Source of the DNA: Xiphias gladius
Taxonomy: Eukaryota > Chordata > Actinopteri > Istiophoriformes > Xiphiidae
DNA: 64,000 nt
Assembly (NCBI RefSeq): GCF_016859285.1
Contig: NC_053409.1
Location: 20,469,976 to 20,533,975, forward strand
Direction of reading: 5' to 3'
Shown: piece by piece, positions 10,860 through 43,548 of the stretch
How positions within the stretch are numbered: position 1 is the first letter of the stretch
Layout: each line of letters opens with the position of its first letter
The notes under the pieces: generated by a model
Told to the model about the DNA's origin: nothing
The model's input: only the letters and a program-made list of their open reading frames with translations
Database searches by the model: none
Translations under genes and position numbers: made by a program

Positions 10860-11759
10860 ATTTTCTTTCCCATCAGGTTATTAATTTCAAATATGCATTT
10901 ATTGTATTGTAGTTTTTTTTTTTTATAGCATTCTAACAGTAATTTTGCTTTCAATACATTTTTGATGAAATAGTGTACGCTGTTGTTTTTGTGAAGGCAA
11001 AAAAAAACAAAACCTAACAGTCCCATGTTATGCTTTTAAATTCCGAAAAGTTTGCTTTAACCCTTTTTGGTGCTTCACCTGTGAACTTCTAGAAACTGTT
11101 ACCACTTTTAATTGCATCACGAGAAAAGAGTTGGTTGGGTGCATTCATATTAAAATGGTTATAATAAGGACACTACATTGAACTTTGAGAAGTGCACATG
11201 ATAGACGGAGCTATGAATTTGAGCCTTGTAATTACTAATGATAACACAACAAGGCGTGCACTGTCATACACGGATGACAGGACTAGCAGAAAACTGAGTG
11301 GTTCAGAGGTCAATTTATTCATAAATTTGAAATATCATACATAGACACATAATCAGGACGACTTGACAAAACATTGTTCCAGCAAGAAAATCTGAACACA
11401 AGCCATTTATGCTAAAATCTTCACTATTTTATCAATAAAATCTTGAATATCCAATTGATGGTCATTAGTTTTCATAGGTGAGCAATTTAATGGATTTAAC
11501 GGGAATAAAGAAAGTCTCAAGAAAAGAGAAACTGCATAGTTATCACACCAACAGACGCAACATATTCAAATTTGTACATATTAAACTACATTAATAACCA
11601 GTGGTGAATGCACTCAAGATGTATTATTAGTACTGTTATTGTAGTACTGCTCTTTTAATAAAGCAACAATTATTTTGTCAAATGGTAAATTGCAAAATCA
11701 TTCACAAAAGAATATAAATTATTAATGAATGAACACCCTTGTCATATGCTGGTTTTAAG

Positions 11760-11940
11760 TCAGGCTCCCAACATTTTCTTCACCATGTAACCAGGCATGT
11801 TGTAGAGGAAAAGAGCCAAGATGGCCAGCAGCAGGAGAGCAGTGACAATCTTGATGGTCAGCCACCTGTACTGGTCACACACCAGGTGTTTCGCAGCTTT
11901 GAGAGGGATGAGGAACCAGAGGAGGGCAACATCTGGACGG
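11760..11940 (-). CDS. otof: Alternative last coding exon of otoferlin (distal copy)
   Basis: Acceptor ccaccag precedes 11940. The 181-base exon has the same length and phase as 14411-14591 and ends in TGA. It encodes a tail starting RPDVALLWFLIPLKAAKH, then a hydrophobic membrane anchor (KIVTALLLLAILALFLY) and MPGYMVKKMLGA. It differs from the proximal copy mainly before the anchor (IPLKAAKHLVCDQYRWLT versus TPFKAIKHLVCTQYKWLA). Both copies fit the AA-ending donor of exon 15287-15387, which recreates Asn. Mammalian OTOF is known to have alternative C-terminal exons, so mutually exclusive last exons are the simplest reading. Confidence 0.85.
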
Positions 11941-14410
11941 CTGGTGGAGCACAGAGACGTAAGCAGATGTTAAAGAAGCCAAAGGCAGTCAACAACCCAA
12001 AATAATAAATCCATGGCTTGCAAGCATGGTAGAAAAAGAGGAGGTTCCCAAAGGCTGATACAACCTAAGTTAAGACCTGCTCACCTCCACACCACGGGCC
12101 ATATTCTTGTTGGTGTGGAGACTGGATGAAGCGGACACATATAGTAGACGGAGCCAAGTGTTTGAGCCCTGTATTTCCAGACTATATCAGTGATGTATTA
12201 AAACACTGTACATATCAAATTTGTTTTTACCCCTGAATTTTATCCAGCAACTGGTATACAATGACGATGTTTTTATTTTTCCCAAAAATATTAGCACTGC
12301 TTTTTTTTAAATTGCTGATTTAATACATCAAATCTTCATTTTTCAAATGGTAAATGATTGCAAAGGTGTTCCTAAATTAAAATTCTGTTATTAAATAAGA
12401 TTATTTTGATGTTTCTTAGAACTGTCATTCTCACACAATTTAATACCAATTACTAGGAGAAGAAATGTTTGCTTTTTTTTAACATTATTCACAATTTTTA
12501 AGTTATATTGTGCATTCTACTGACCAAAACAGGCCAAAGGAAAGTTAATCAATTACTGAACAAAATAACTCAAAAGTAAGAAATCCAAAACACCACAATC
12601 CAAAATCGTATTTAATTTCATACACAGTCAGCATTTCTACAGTGACGGTTAAATCAATTTAGTTTCATGGAAATTTGGTTCCAAGCTTCTGCTGCTGCTT
12701 TCAGTTGTTGCTTGTAGTGTTCTTACCTTCATCACCTCTTGATCAATTGAGACTGCTCCTCTTCATTAACTGTTTGGCTAAGCTGGTCCCATTTTTACTG
12801 TTTGCCTCTTGTTGCATCATGCATAGTTTTTGTTTGATGAGTTTTGGGATTTTTCTTCTTTAATGACCGCTGTTGTGCAAGCTGAAACCATTACCCTCCT
12901 TCTACAATGTTATATTTGAACGGCCTCTTCCTCTTTCTATGTACTTTGCATCATTGTTATACCGTAGAAATAATTTTATCTCACCTCCTCATAAAACATA
13001 CGCTTCTAGAATTGATCAAGTTAAATTATAAAAACTACAATGACCGCCTCATGGTTACGTGCCTTCGCCAACCAGTCAAGTTGCAGTTTACATCCATGTC
13101 TATCCAGGCTCATATTATATATGTAGTGAAGACGTTGAAGGAATTTAATAACAGGTATTAAGTGTTTTTTATCATAATTAGCGTATAAATTCTTGAGCTA
13201 TGGCCAAAAACATACTTTTTGAGGTCACAGTGACTTTGACCTTTGACCACCAAAATCTGATCAGTTCATCCTTAACCACGTGAACGTTTGTGCCAAATTT
13301 GAAGAAATTCCCTCGAGGTGTCCCTTAGATATCGGGTTCACGAGAATGGGTCGGACAGACAGACGGACAACGGCGAAAACATCAGGCCTCCAGCCACGGC
13401 TGTCACCGGCGCGGTGGCAGAATGAGTAAAATTAAATCTATTACTTTTTCTTTCCTCAACAGGTTGATCTTGGATGCACTTTTTACTCCCTCCAGTAGTT
13501 ACTGTACAGCGATTTCTTTTCATTCTTGCTATGACTTACCCTTCACTGAAGAAGAGCTTTCTCCACCTCTGCTTGATGTGAATATTATAGCTACAAACAG
13601 AAACCCTTCTTCAACTCCTCAACTTCAGATAAACAGCTTCATCTATAGAAAACTAAATATGTTGAAATGTGGATCCACTAGGCCGCATCAAATCTTTAGT
13701 ACCACTTTAACAATAAACTGAAGTGGTGAATTGAAAACTCATGATTCATTTTCAAAAACACTTCATATGCGTATAAATATGCAATGAAATCACAGACATG
13801 TTGCAGGAAACATTCTGACTGTGGAATCATATCTCAGTCTGGTATGTCAATCTGATCAACAGACGGCAAAGAATATCAGTGACTATTGAGATTCTGACTT
13901 CTGATATACTCTATTGCCTTAATAATTTTCCTGCTTAGTGAGTTTTCAGATTTTTGGTTCACAACTATTTTTATGCCATTTTTTAAAATTCTGATATAAG
14001 CCAAAATAGTTTAGAGTACTTTTCTGGACACATTTTATTTGGATACATAAATGCTGAACTAATTATAAATTCCTGATTTTCAGGTGACACAAATCTAATA
14101 GATCTATTGATCTATTATTGAGTGTTGCTGATAGCTGAATGTCAGTACAGGAACATCCATTTTAATAAACAATTGTATAATATTGGGGAGAATGTGCTTT
14201 TCTGAAAGCATCCTCAAAGCAGGGTGTTTTTATCTCAACTAATAAAACGACTTATGGTGTGCTTAAATTATATTATTGATTCTCTTTAGTTTTTAAAAGG
14301 CCATGATTGAAGGGAAACTAGATAGAAAGTCAGTGGGTAAGAGAGCAAGTTAGAAGCCATCTGGTTAGTGAAATTGCTGGAACCTTCTGCAGAGGTGTCT
14401 AAGCAACATC
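11941..14410. other. Interval between the two otof last exons
   Basis: This would be intron for transcripts using the distal last exon and 3' UTR plus intron for those using the proximal one. AT-rich, with no other coding sequence recognised. One conserved-looking fish repeat lies at 13190-13425. TTTATT (AATAAA on the minus strand) occurs around 14033, a possible poly(A) signal for the proximal form. Confidence 0.5.
13190..13425. repeat. Interspersed teleost repeat, GC-rich 3' end
   Basis: Contains phrases I recognise from many percomorph genomes: 'tgacctttgaccacc', 'gtgccaaatttgaagaaat', 'tcacgagaatgggtcgg', 'gacagacagacggacaac' and 'ccacggctgtcaccgg'. Its GC content rises sharply against the local AT-rich background. 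No reading frame. The family name is not certain to me. Confidence 0.65.
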
Positions 14411-30603
<16,193 letters not shown>

Positions 30604-33298
30604 CTATGGAAGAAATTTAAAGTGATTTACCATTTCATAGACAACAGAGCTGCACTTTCATGAAGTAAACATAGATATCGATTTCGTTGTACTGGCAATT
30701 CATTAAAAACCAAAGCGGTTAACGAATATTTTATGCATGTTCTGCAGCCAGAACCCCACTTCTTCTGTGTGAAAAGCCACAAAACCTGGTGCTCAAAAAC
30801 AGGAGTATAAAGCCCCCACAGTCTAAACCATAAGACTCTACTCCAACATCTTGCAGACAGAAGTAGGTCAGCAACTAACCGCAACAAAAAAAAAGTTTAA
30901 AAGTATCTGGAAAATGCCTAAATTATTAAGAACATTTAAAACATTTGATGCATATTTGTTCAAAACTAAATAATATGACTTAGGAAACATTTCAAAGTGT
31001 GATTATAGAGCTCAAGTACTGTGTGCATGCTGACATTTTCAGAGGGTTGTCTGTGTGCCACCACACCCTGGTTTAGCCTTCAAAAGGGGGATTGAATTAT
31101 TCAAATCAGCTGACCTTAATACATCAATTAAAGGGGATACATTTCACACACATTGTGAAGAATAGCCCACCAAAAATAATTAATCTGCACTAATTAGTGC
31201 ACCTGCGATTTTTTGACATGATAAAGTGTGATAAATTATTTCCAAGTTTGGTATTTTCAAAGGTAAACATAGATAACCATAAGCGCTTCGTGAGGGGCTA
31301 CAGAATTGTTTCTAATAGTCTAAAACAGAAAACAGAGTAGAACAAATCAAAACCATGCACCACACATTTTAAACACAAGTTACACTGCTTGAAACCTAGT
31401 CAAAAACAAGAGCCCAGCAAAATAATGGGACACCCTAATGGGCTGCATGTTGCGGAGTATAAACAATACTCACGAAGTTTAGAATAACCAAAAAACATGT
31501 AATTAAAAATAACTGCACCAGACCTAGAATGCAAAGTTCTAAATATTTCTGTAGTATCCAAACAAAAAAAATTCAGCTCAACAAGTTGACAGAACAAATG
31601 TTGGTGATCACAAACTCCCTCCTCAAAAGAAAGTGTCTTTTTAGCCTGCAAAAGGTTGAGACGTAAATGCCAAAGCTTTGGGGTTCACATTTGTTCTTTG
31701 CTTAACATGATGATGCTAATGAAATAATACAATTTGACTATACTTACCATTCAAGGAAATAATGCTCTTGTGTCCTTCCTTCTGGGTAGCTCCAAAGGTA
31801 GATCCCTGCAAAGGAAACAGCCCCTGAACTTCTTTTTTTCTGAAATGGAGGCAGCCCTACATAAACATTTTAGACATTTACACAGCAGTAAGAATAAGAC
31901 TACAAAGTAAAGTTGTACAGAAAGGAATTGGGTTTGTCCAAGTCTGAAGTTGGGCAGGAGTGATGTGATACCCCGATGAATAGTGCATGAGTGTTGAACC
32001 CGAGACAGGTAACTATAACTAGGGACTGCTGAGAGACGTCACTGTGAGCGGAGTCTGCCAATCCACATAGGCTCTCAATGCAACCAAACATATGTATATT
32101 AAGCATTTTTTGTTAAACTTTAAAACATCTTTTTCGGTGGTCGCTAAAAAGTCAACCCTCAACGTTTGCATACAGGCAGTCAAAAACAATCCAACTGGTA
32201 AACTGTAATCGTACAGTACAGTGATTATGCATAATGTAGCTAAAAAACATTCATTCCTAACTGAAGAAATGAATATTCCCAAAGTCATAGACATTGCATT
32301 TTATGTATTTCAGAAATATTAAAGGATCTGGAATGCCGCAAGGGGAAGATAAAGACAAATTAAAATCCTTCTTGTAATCAAAAAGAATTTGACACAGTGC
32401 ATCTTTTTGTAAAGGTCGCGAAACAAAACTACTAGAAAAACTTCAAAATGTGTAAACACGAGGTGTTCAATATATTACTGTGTTGTAAGTGATAGAATTT
32501 CACTGAAATAAACAAATTGTCTGCCCAGCCTATTTGGAAGCATAATCCGTTTTAATCTTTAATAAGGCGCCGCTCCAAACTGGGTCTTGGTGCAGACACA
32601 CTGTCTTTTGTCATGGAATCACCAAATGGTGTCAAGTCCTACCGACAACGCCTCGTGTTTCAAATTCATTCAGGATTGAGCCTTAAGATTTAGAAACTGA
32701 CCTCAGTTTTGACCCACACACGTGCTGTTGATACATTTTTACAGATGGCCATTTACTTGAATAAGAATCAAATAAGGAAAATGTGAGACAATGTGAGACA
32801 ATGTAGTTTTCCACAAACTGAAAAAAAAAGCGTGTTGAGGCACTGATTATGTTGCATTATTTTGCTAAGCTGAGGCATGCTTTAGCAACTCCTATTCAAT
32901 GCAACTTCTATTGAATGCTGAAGTACAACTCATCATCTCATCAATTACACATACAGCCATTCTGTAAGCCATACGTCAAAGTCTAAAGTTGCTGGTATCC
33001 GATGAAACACTGCTCTAAATTATTTAAGTGGTACAGTCAGTGTTGCATGTGGCATCCTCATTATGTGGAGGGAACACTGTTCACAACAAAAGAAATGGAT
33101 TTTGCTTGGAGGGAATAACAGGGAAACATGTTATCATTGTTGCCACGTCGGGGAAAATATCTTTATGTTTTAACCACTTAAGGAAATGGCCGAGCGTTAT
33201 GTGCAAGGATACATATGCAGTATAAACCAATATTTAACATATGTTTATCAAACAAAACATCATGCATAACTTTATGCAACTACTTTCCTCGTCTTTAC
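30604..33298. other. Upstream otof region, mostly without recognised coding sequence
   Basis: AT-rich. I searched for the C2A motifs of otoferlin (MALLIHLKTV start, FDETFRWPV, VFNYSKVFSNK) in translated minus-strand ORFs and saw none. One candidate exon lies at 31748-31805. Short ORFs elsewhere show no recognisable protein. Confidence 0.45.
31748..31805 (-). other. Candidate extra exon of otof (uncertain)
   Basis: A 58-base interval flanked by good splice sites (cctttgcag before 31805; AATG|GTAAGT at 31748/31747). In phase 0 it reads GSTFGATQKEGHKSIISLN and ends in phase 1, so it joins in frame to exon 30044-30170 (DEPAVLE). It cannot join exon 30533-30603 without creating a stop, so the two would be alternatives. 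'EGHK' loosely resembles 'RGHK' of the other exon. No start codon. Low certainty. Confidence 0.3.
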
Positions 33299-33422
33299 CT
33301 AGAACTGTAATGGATGCTTCCTTTTCCTGGCTGCGCAGCTGGAAGTGTGTGATACTCAAAGTGACACCAACCCGGCCACTCTGTTGAGGGATTCTGCCCT
33401 TAATTACATGATTCAGTAGCGG
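33299..33422 (-). other. Candidate exon of unknown gene (uncertain)
   Basis: A 124-base interval with acceptor cccctcttag and donor TCTAG|GTAAAG is open in phase 0 for 41 codons, containing SGRVGVTLSITHFQLRSQEK. It ends in phase 1, which is compatible with otof exon 30044-30170 but not with 31748-31805. I do not recognise the peptide and it does not match otoferlin C2A. Could be an alternative otof 5' exon or chance. Confidence 0.2.
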
Positions 33423-33462
33423 CTAAGAGGGGTTGAGGTGATCTTGGCTCCTCGAGGATGGC

Positions 33463-33498
33463 CCGGTAACCTTGTCACCAATAGTGCTAAGTTACCGG
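33463..33498. repeat. Short inverted repeat
   Basis: CCGGTAAC (33463-33470) and its reverse complement GTTACCGG (33491-33498) are separated by 20 bases and would form an 8-bp hairpin. It lies just upstream, in minus-strand orientation, of the candidate exon at 33299-33422. Function unknown. Confidence 0.6.
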
Positions 33499-34159
33499 TT
33501 CCCCCTGTGGTCTAATATACTAACCTCATTCCCTGGTGGGTGTTGTCATCAAATGCAACTGTAAACACTCTGAAGTTGACATCAGCCACAAAATGAATGT
33601 GCCATGGTTGGCTTTTCCTGTCTGATAAAGAACAAAACACATTTAACTTGATTAAACACAACAATGTACTACCCGTCTTTACATCAGTGGGTCTCTCAGT
33701 AGAGTTGAGCAGTCTCCGGTGCAAGTTATCATCTTAAAGACACAAACATCTTATATCTGTACAATACAAAAGAGCGTTATTAACTGTATTTTGGATGAAT
33801 ATTTAGGTAATACTTATGAATATGCACAAGCAAGCAACCAAGCCCTTAAATTGACACCTTTGACAATGCCGTCTAGGGTGAACCACAGAATGACTTGATA
33901 CCAACCATGCAATTTTATCCCATGTAGGTCCAGTGACCAAAGGCCTTTTTCGGCTGTTGGCTGTAGGCCGGTTATCACCATCTTGTTTGTGCTCCAGTGA
34001 CTCAGTGGGCACACCACCTGACCACGGTGTAGACTATCCTGACACATTTCAGACTCTTGGATGGCAGAGTTTGGCAAGCTTCATTTCTGAAACACAGCCA
34101 GAGGGCATTGTTATTGCTGGGAGGGGGGGGTCTGACCTGAAGTGACCCCAGGAACATAC

Positions 34160-34600
34160 TTAAAAGGAATTACTCAAAATCTGAATGATTGGTTTGCCAG
34201 GTCGACTTATTTGTGTGCCCAAAGGTGTATCTATGCAGTATTGCGCAAATTTTTTAGTCACTAAAAGTAAAGCATCTTGGAGAACTTGCCACAGTTCTTC
34301 TGTGAATTTAGTCTGTCTCAGTGTCTTCTGTCTCTTCATGTGATCCCAGACTGACTCCATGACGTTGAGATCAGGGCTCTGTCGGGGACATATCATCTGT
34401 GGCAGGACTCGTTGTTCTTTTTGTCCCCGAAGATAGTTCTTTATGACTCTGGTTGTAAGTTTGGGCTCATTGTCATGCCGCAGAATGAATTGGGGACTTA
34501 TCAGACGCCTCCCCGATGGTATTGAAATTCTGGATATGAATTTAAACATCTACAGTGCCTTAAACTTTTGCACAGTGCTGCATACTTCCTCTTCAGCACG
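34160..34600 (-). mobile_element. Tc1/mariner-like transposase relic
   Basis: The minus-strand frame 34549-34160 shows the C-terminal half of a Tc1-type transposase: RHDNEPKLTTRVIKNYL (second catalytic Asp region), then PRQSPDLNVMESVWDHMK, which carries the third catalytic position as Glu. It continues with a helical tail (EELWQVLQDALLL). The N-terminal DNA-binding half and first Asp are absent from the open frame. At 34551-34580 'cagtgccttaaacttttgca' resembles a Tc1 terminal-repeat end. This looks like a truncated, dead copy. Confidence 0.8.
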
Positions 34601-36029
34601 TCACAAGGCTCCTTTGACAGAGCTCATTCAGTTATAAAACTGGATCAACTGTATGTCACTGAATACCACTAGGATGGATATTGTTAGGCAATCGCATTCA
34701 CAAAGGAAAACTAATTTGGAAACCTATTAATATAAGGAGAGGGATTTTTTTGTGTGTGTCTACAGATGTAAGCTTTTACAAGAAACGGAGTATGTTGCCA
34801 TGGATTCAGTGAGTTACACTGTGGGCTATGACTTGAGCTTTTTATTTTTTTTATTTTGGGGTTTTGTTTTGTTTTGGGGTTTTTTTTGCCTATATTTGTT
34901 TACATTCAGGAAAATTAAGTATGCCGAATTAGCTATTAACAGTACCTTTTGCTATGTACCATTGGATGCACTAACAGCTATCAATGAATTGCTTTGATAC
35001 CGATGAAATCTGGACACCGTGATGATCCTCAGGCAAGTTCTGAGGCGTTCCTATTCCTGTCCAACTAGTCTACATGATCTTGTAATTATAAGATAATAGT
35101 TTCATAATTATGAGTTGCGAAAGTCATAATTACTAGATTAAGTCTCCATTTTATTACTTCCGCCCAGGACGTAATGCATTCATCCGTGTCTGTTGGTTTG
35201 TTTGTCAGCAGGACTGCGCAAAAAGTGCCGAACCGATTTGCACCGAACTCGGTGGAGTGATTGGGCATAGGCCAAGGAAGAGCCCATTAAAATTTGGGAC
35301 AGATCCGAATTATTAACTATGAATTTGAAATTTTTTCTCTGAAGTCTGGTGTATGTCGTTTGACATCGCCCATGGCGTATAGTTACTGAAAGCACCACCT
35401 GGTGGCGAAAGATTTATCATCGTCGTTGGCTCCACTGTGAGCATTTTAAATCCAGCAGTGACTGTCAGGTAGTTTTAGCAAACTAATTTCACCTGTTGAA
35501 CTCAAATGTCACTCTTTTTTTTTTTTTACACAGTGTTTAGATATATGTAGCTAACATCCTCCAACTGCCGCTATGCTAGCAGCAGCCGCCTCTTCGCCGG
35601 TTAACTGTCACATAAAGTCAATTTTGTCTCAAACCTGAGCCGAAACTGGTAAACGCTTTTGCAGATAGTCTAGTTCTGGCGACACCTGGTGCAAAAGTTA
35701 CGCGAATGTTGGCGTTTGGTAGCGCTAACCTTAGAGCATTATATTAGCCCATAATCTTCATTTTAGCTGCCCTACGCACATTCATTAGCATCGTGGAAAA
35801 CAAATTTACTACTAAGTTACACCGTATTTGTGGCTAACGATGACTGGCTAAGATATCCCTGACAGGAAAGCCATCTCTTACGGGTTTGTTCGAGGGTTTT
35901 TCCAGCTGGTTAGACTGACGCTCACTTCAGTGTCGTGTAAGTTGGTGATATCAACTGTCAAGGGCAGGGAAGGAAGGTGAGGTGGTCCCATCACCTGGAG
36001 TCATCTTCAGCGTCGTTTTGTTCATTAAA
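34601..36029. other. Spacer between the otof side and map7; repeats and possible map7 promoter
   Basis: Contains G/T-rich low-complexity sequence (34850-34900), the repeat at 35160-35430, and from about 35540 a moderately CpG-containing stretch that could be an upstream map7 promoter. No protein-coding exon recognised. Confidence 0.4.
35160..35430. repeat. Interspersed teleost repeat
   Basis: Contains 'cagcaggactgcgcaaaaa', 'ccgaaccgatttgcaccga', 'gggcataggccaaggaaga' and 'cccattaaaatttggg'. This is a pattern familiar from many fish intergenic regions, where related units read 'gaaccgatttccacgaaac'. Non-coding. Confidence 0.6.
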
Positions 36030-36669
36030 ATGAGCCCCGTGCAGGTACGATCGACTGTTTGAACAGTGTTGAAGCATTAAATTAACGTGCACACGTTTGT
36101 CACTTTTTTCACAGCTTTCACTCGGGGCCCCCCTTTTGAAGAAGCTGTCGGCAAAGTGTGGGAACTTCATACAGGAGAACTAGGACCTGGGGCGCCAAGC
36201 TTTTGTGAGGAACACATCACCCAAAAGGAGGCTGAAAAGGGCCTGCAGAAGAAGTGCAGTGGTGAGCCCAAGAACGACCAGGATGGTAAGTTTCCTTTGA
36301 TAGTTAGATAAGTTTTCCTTTGAACACATCCTACCCTTTTGTGTCTTCCCTTGCAGCGGTTTCTAGTAAATAACCTCCCTGTACTTGGCTAATGTCTAGT
36401 CTAGTTATTTTATTAACATCTTTAGTGATGTTTTGCTGAGGCCTTTTCTGTCTGAAGTTTTTGTTTTGTTCCCACCATACGCCTAACGGGCATCTTATTT
36501 TGGCCTCCGGCTTTCTGCAGAGTTGAATGACTCTTCATTCAGTGGGATTTGAATGTGGAAGATATGCAGAGCACCATCCTGGCTCTCCAGCAGCAGCGTA
36601 GGGAGGCTCTGCAGCCATCTCTGCAACCTGGCATTCGGCTGCCACAGACTCAAACCAAAACTCACATGG
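36030..36669 (+). other. Possible upstream first exons of map7 (alternative N terminus)
   Basis: Three intervals have splice-like borders: 36030-36044 (ATG...GTGCAG|GTACGA), 36115-36285 (acceptor ttcacag, donor GATG|GTAAGT) and 36521- or 36543-36669 (donor CATGG|GTAACA). The last contains an ATG at 36564 followed by 35 codons, QSTILALQQQRREALQPS and onward. It ends in phase 1 and therefore splices in frame to map7 exon 39009-39113. The middle interval is also open and symmetrical (phase 1 in, 1 out) but has no ATG in frame. The ATG at 36030 leads to a stop after 27 codons. A second, distal map7 promoter is the likely reading. Confidence 0.35.
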
Positions 36670-36769
36670 GTAACAGATAAACATGACTTCAGACTCACAT
36701 CACAGCCCCATTTGGTTCAAGAACAGGGCTCCTTTGAACACTAGCATTACGTTAAAAATGCACTAGTGT

Positions 36770-37066
36770 AGGGCTGCAACTAATGATTGTTTTCATCATC
36801 AGTTAATCAAGTGATTATTTTCTCAATGAATCTGTTAATCTATTAAATTTCAGACAATGGAGAAAAATGTCAGACCAACTATCCAAAAACCAAAAACGGG
36901 CACATAAGACAAAGAAAAGAAGCAAATTCTTACAATAAAGGAACTGAAACCAATGAGTTAAAAAAAAAAAAAAAAACTTAAAAAAAAAGATTATCAAAAT
37001 GTTGCCAATTAATTTTCTGGTTGTTGACTAATCAGTTTATTAATTAATCATTTCAGTTCTACACGG
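36770..37066 (+). repeat. Full-length-like copy of the 'ATTAATCGATTA' repeat
   Basis: Starts 'gtagggctgcaactaatga' and ends 'aattaatcatttcagttct'. It contains 'cagttaatcaagtgatta', 'tttctcaatgaatctgtt' and 'agattatcaaaatgttgcc'. This is the characteristic order of a very abundant fish repeat with degenerate TTAATCGATTA motifs at both ends. About 300 bases, non-coding, within the map7 5' region. Confidence 0.65.
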
Positions 37067-38055
37067 ATGAACTTAAAATGACAAGACAAAAAAGTATGTT
37101 GGTTCAAAAATGAATCATACTGCTATTTCTGTTTGAAATTTATCAAATGGTTTTGCTATTTTGTTTCAAAACTCGGATTGATTTTTTTTTAATGAATATA
37201 ATTGGGTTTACTTATACAAAAAATAAAAAACTTATGTTCCTGACTAGACCTTGTGATTTTATAGAATGTTAAATGTACAATACTGACCATATTGGCCATT
37301 TTAGTCAAAATAGGGCAATGGGAAAACTGAATGTGACTGAGGGGTTGACATCAGATCAGTCAAAGAAATTAATAACTGCACATGAAGCCATTAAGGGGCA
37401 AGGCTGATTTCAGCTTGTCCTCTAGAAAGAAAGATCTCCATCTAGTGGGCAGACCATTTCATTCAAAGGAAGAAACATTGGGGGTGGGGGCCGATCATAT
37501 TTTTACCACATCTATTGAGGACACCAACTGCATCAGAGCAAGTTGATGTCCAAGCAATGTATGTCATGGAATATTATAGCACCATTGTCGTGGTAATTAT
37601 TCATGAGGACAGGCTCTCAGATTTGCTTCCATTTTTCCGTCTCCAGGAGACGCTGCAGCCCTTTGGCCACTTCCATCTAGCGAGCAGGCAGTGCGGTGGG
37701 GGAGTTAAAGTGAAACAGCTATATTATGTGAAAGTAAAGCAGAGCAGCTCACAAGGGTGAGATCTTTAAAGGGGGAGTAGCCTTTTTATAGACGAGACTC
37801 ATTGAGGATCAGAATCTCTTCAGACCTCCTTAACCTTAAAAGAGACTGGAGTAATTTTCCTTTGTGGATAGCCTTGCCTTAAATTATCTCCAGTCCACTG
37901 GACAGGGGCATAACTGGATGCTTTGTTGTCTTGCTTTTCTCTCTGTTTTTTTTTTTTTTATAAGGCACAGATGGACAAGCAGCTGATGCAGGAGGCAGTT
38001 TTCTGCACAGTGCACTCTGAAAGTGAGAACCCAAAGGCATCTTGAAATAGAAACT
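37067..38055. other. map7 5' intron or promoter region; no coding sequence seen
   Basis: AT-rich, non-coding, with short ORFs only. A T-run near 37947-37959 precedes the purine-rich microsatellite just upstream of the proposed map7 start. Confidence 0.4.
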
Positions 38056-38110
38056 GAAAAGAGGAGGAGGAGGAGGAGGAGGAAGAGGAGGAGGAGAAGA
38101 GAAAGGAGGG
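38056..38110. repeat. (GAG)n purine-rich microsatellite
   Basis: More than 40 bases of nearly pure GAG/GAA triplets, only 23 bases before the proposed map7 start codon at 38133, so probably within the 5' UTR of that transcript. Purine tracts of this kind are length-variable. Confidence 0.9.
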
Positions 38111-38132
38111 GGTTTTGAGTGAGAGCATTGGT

Positions 38133-43548
<5,416 letters not shown>

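Noticed and set aside
11739-12005. Plus-strand ORF of 88 codons
   Set aside because: It is the reverse complement of the otof alternative last exon and its acceptor region.
34160-34549. Considered as a host gene exon
   Set aside because: The HDNEPK and QSPDLN motifs identify it as a Tc1-type transposase remnant.
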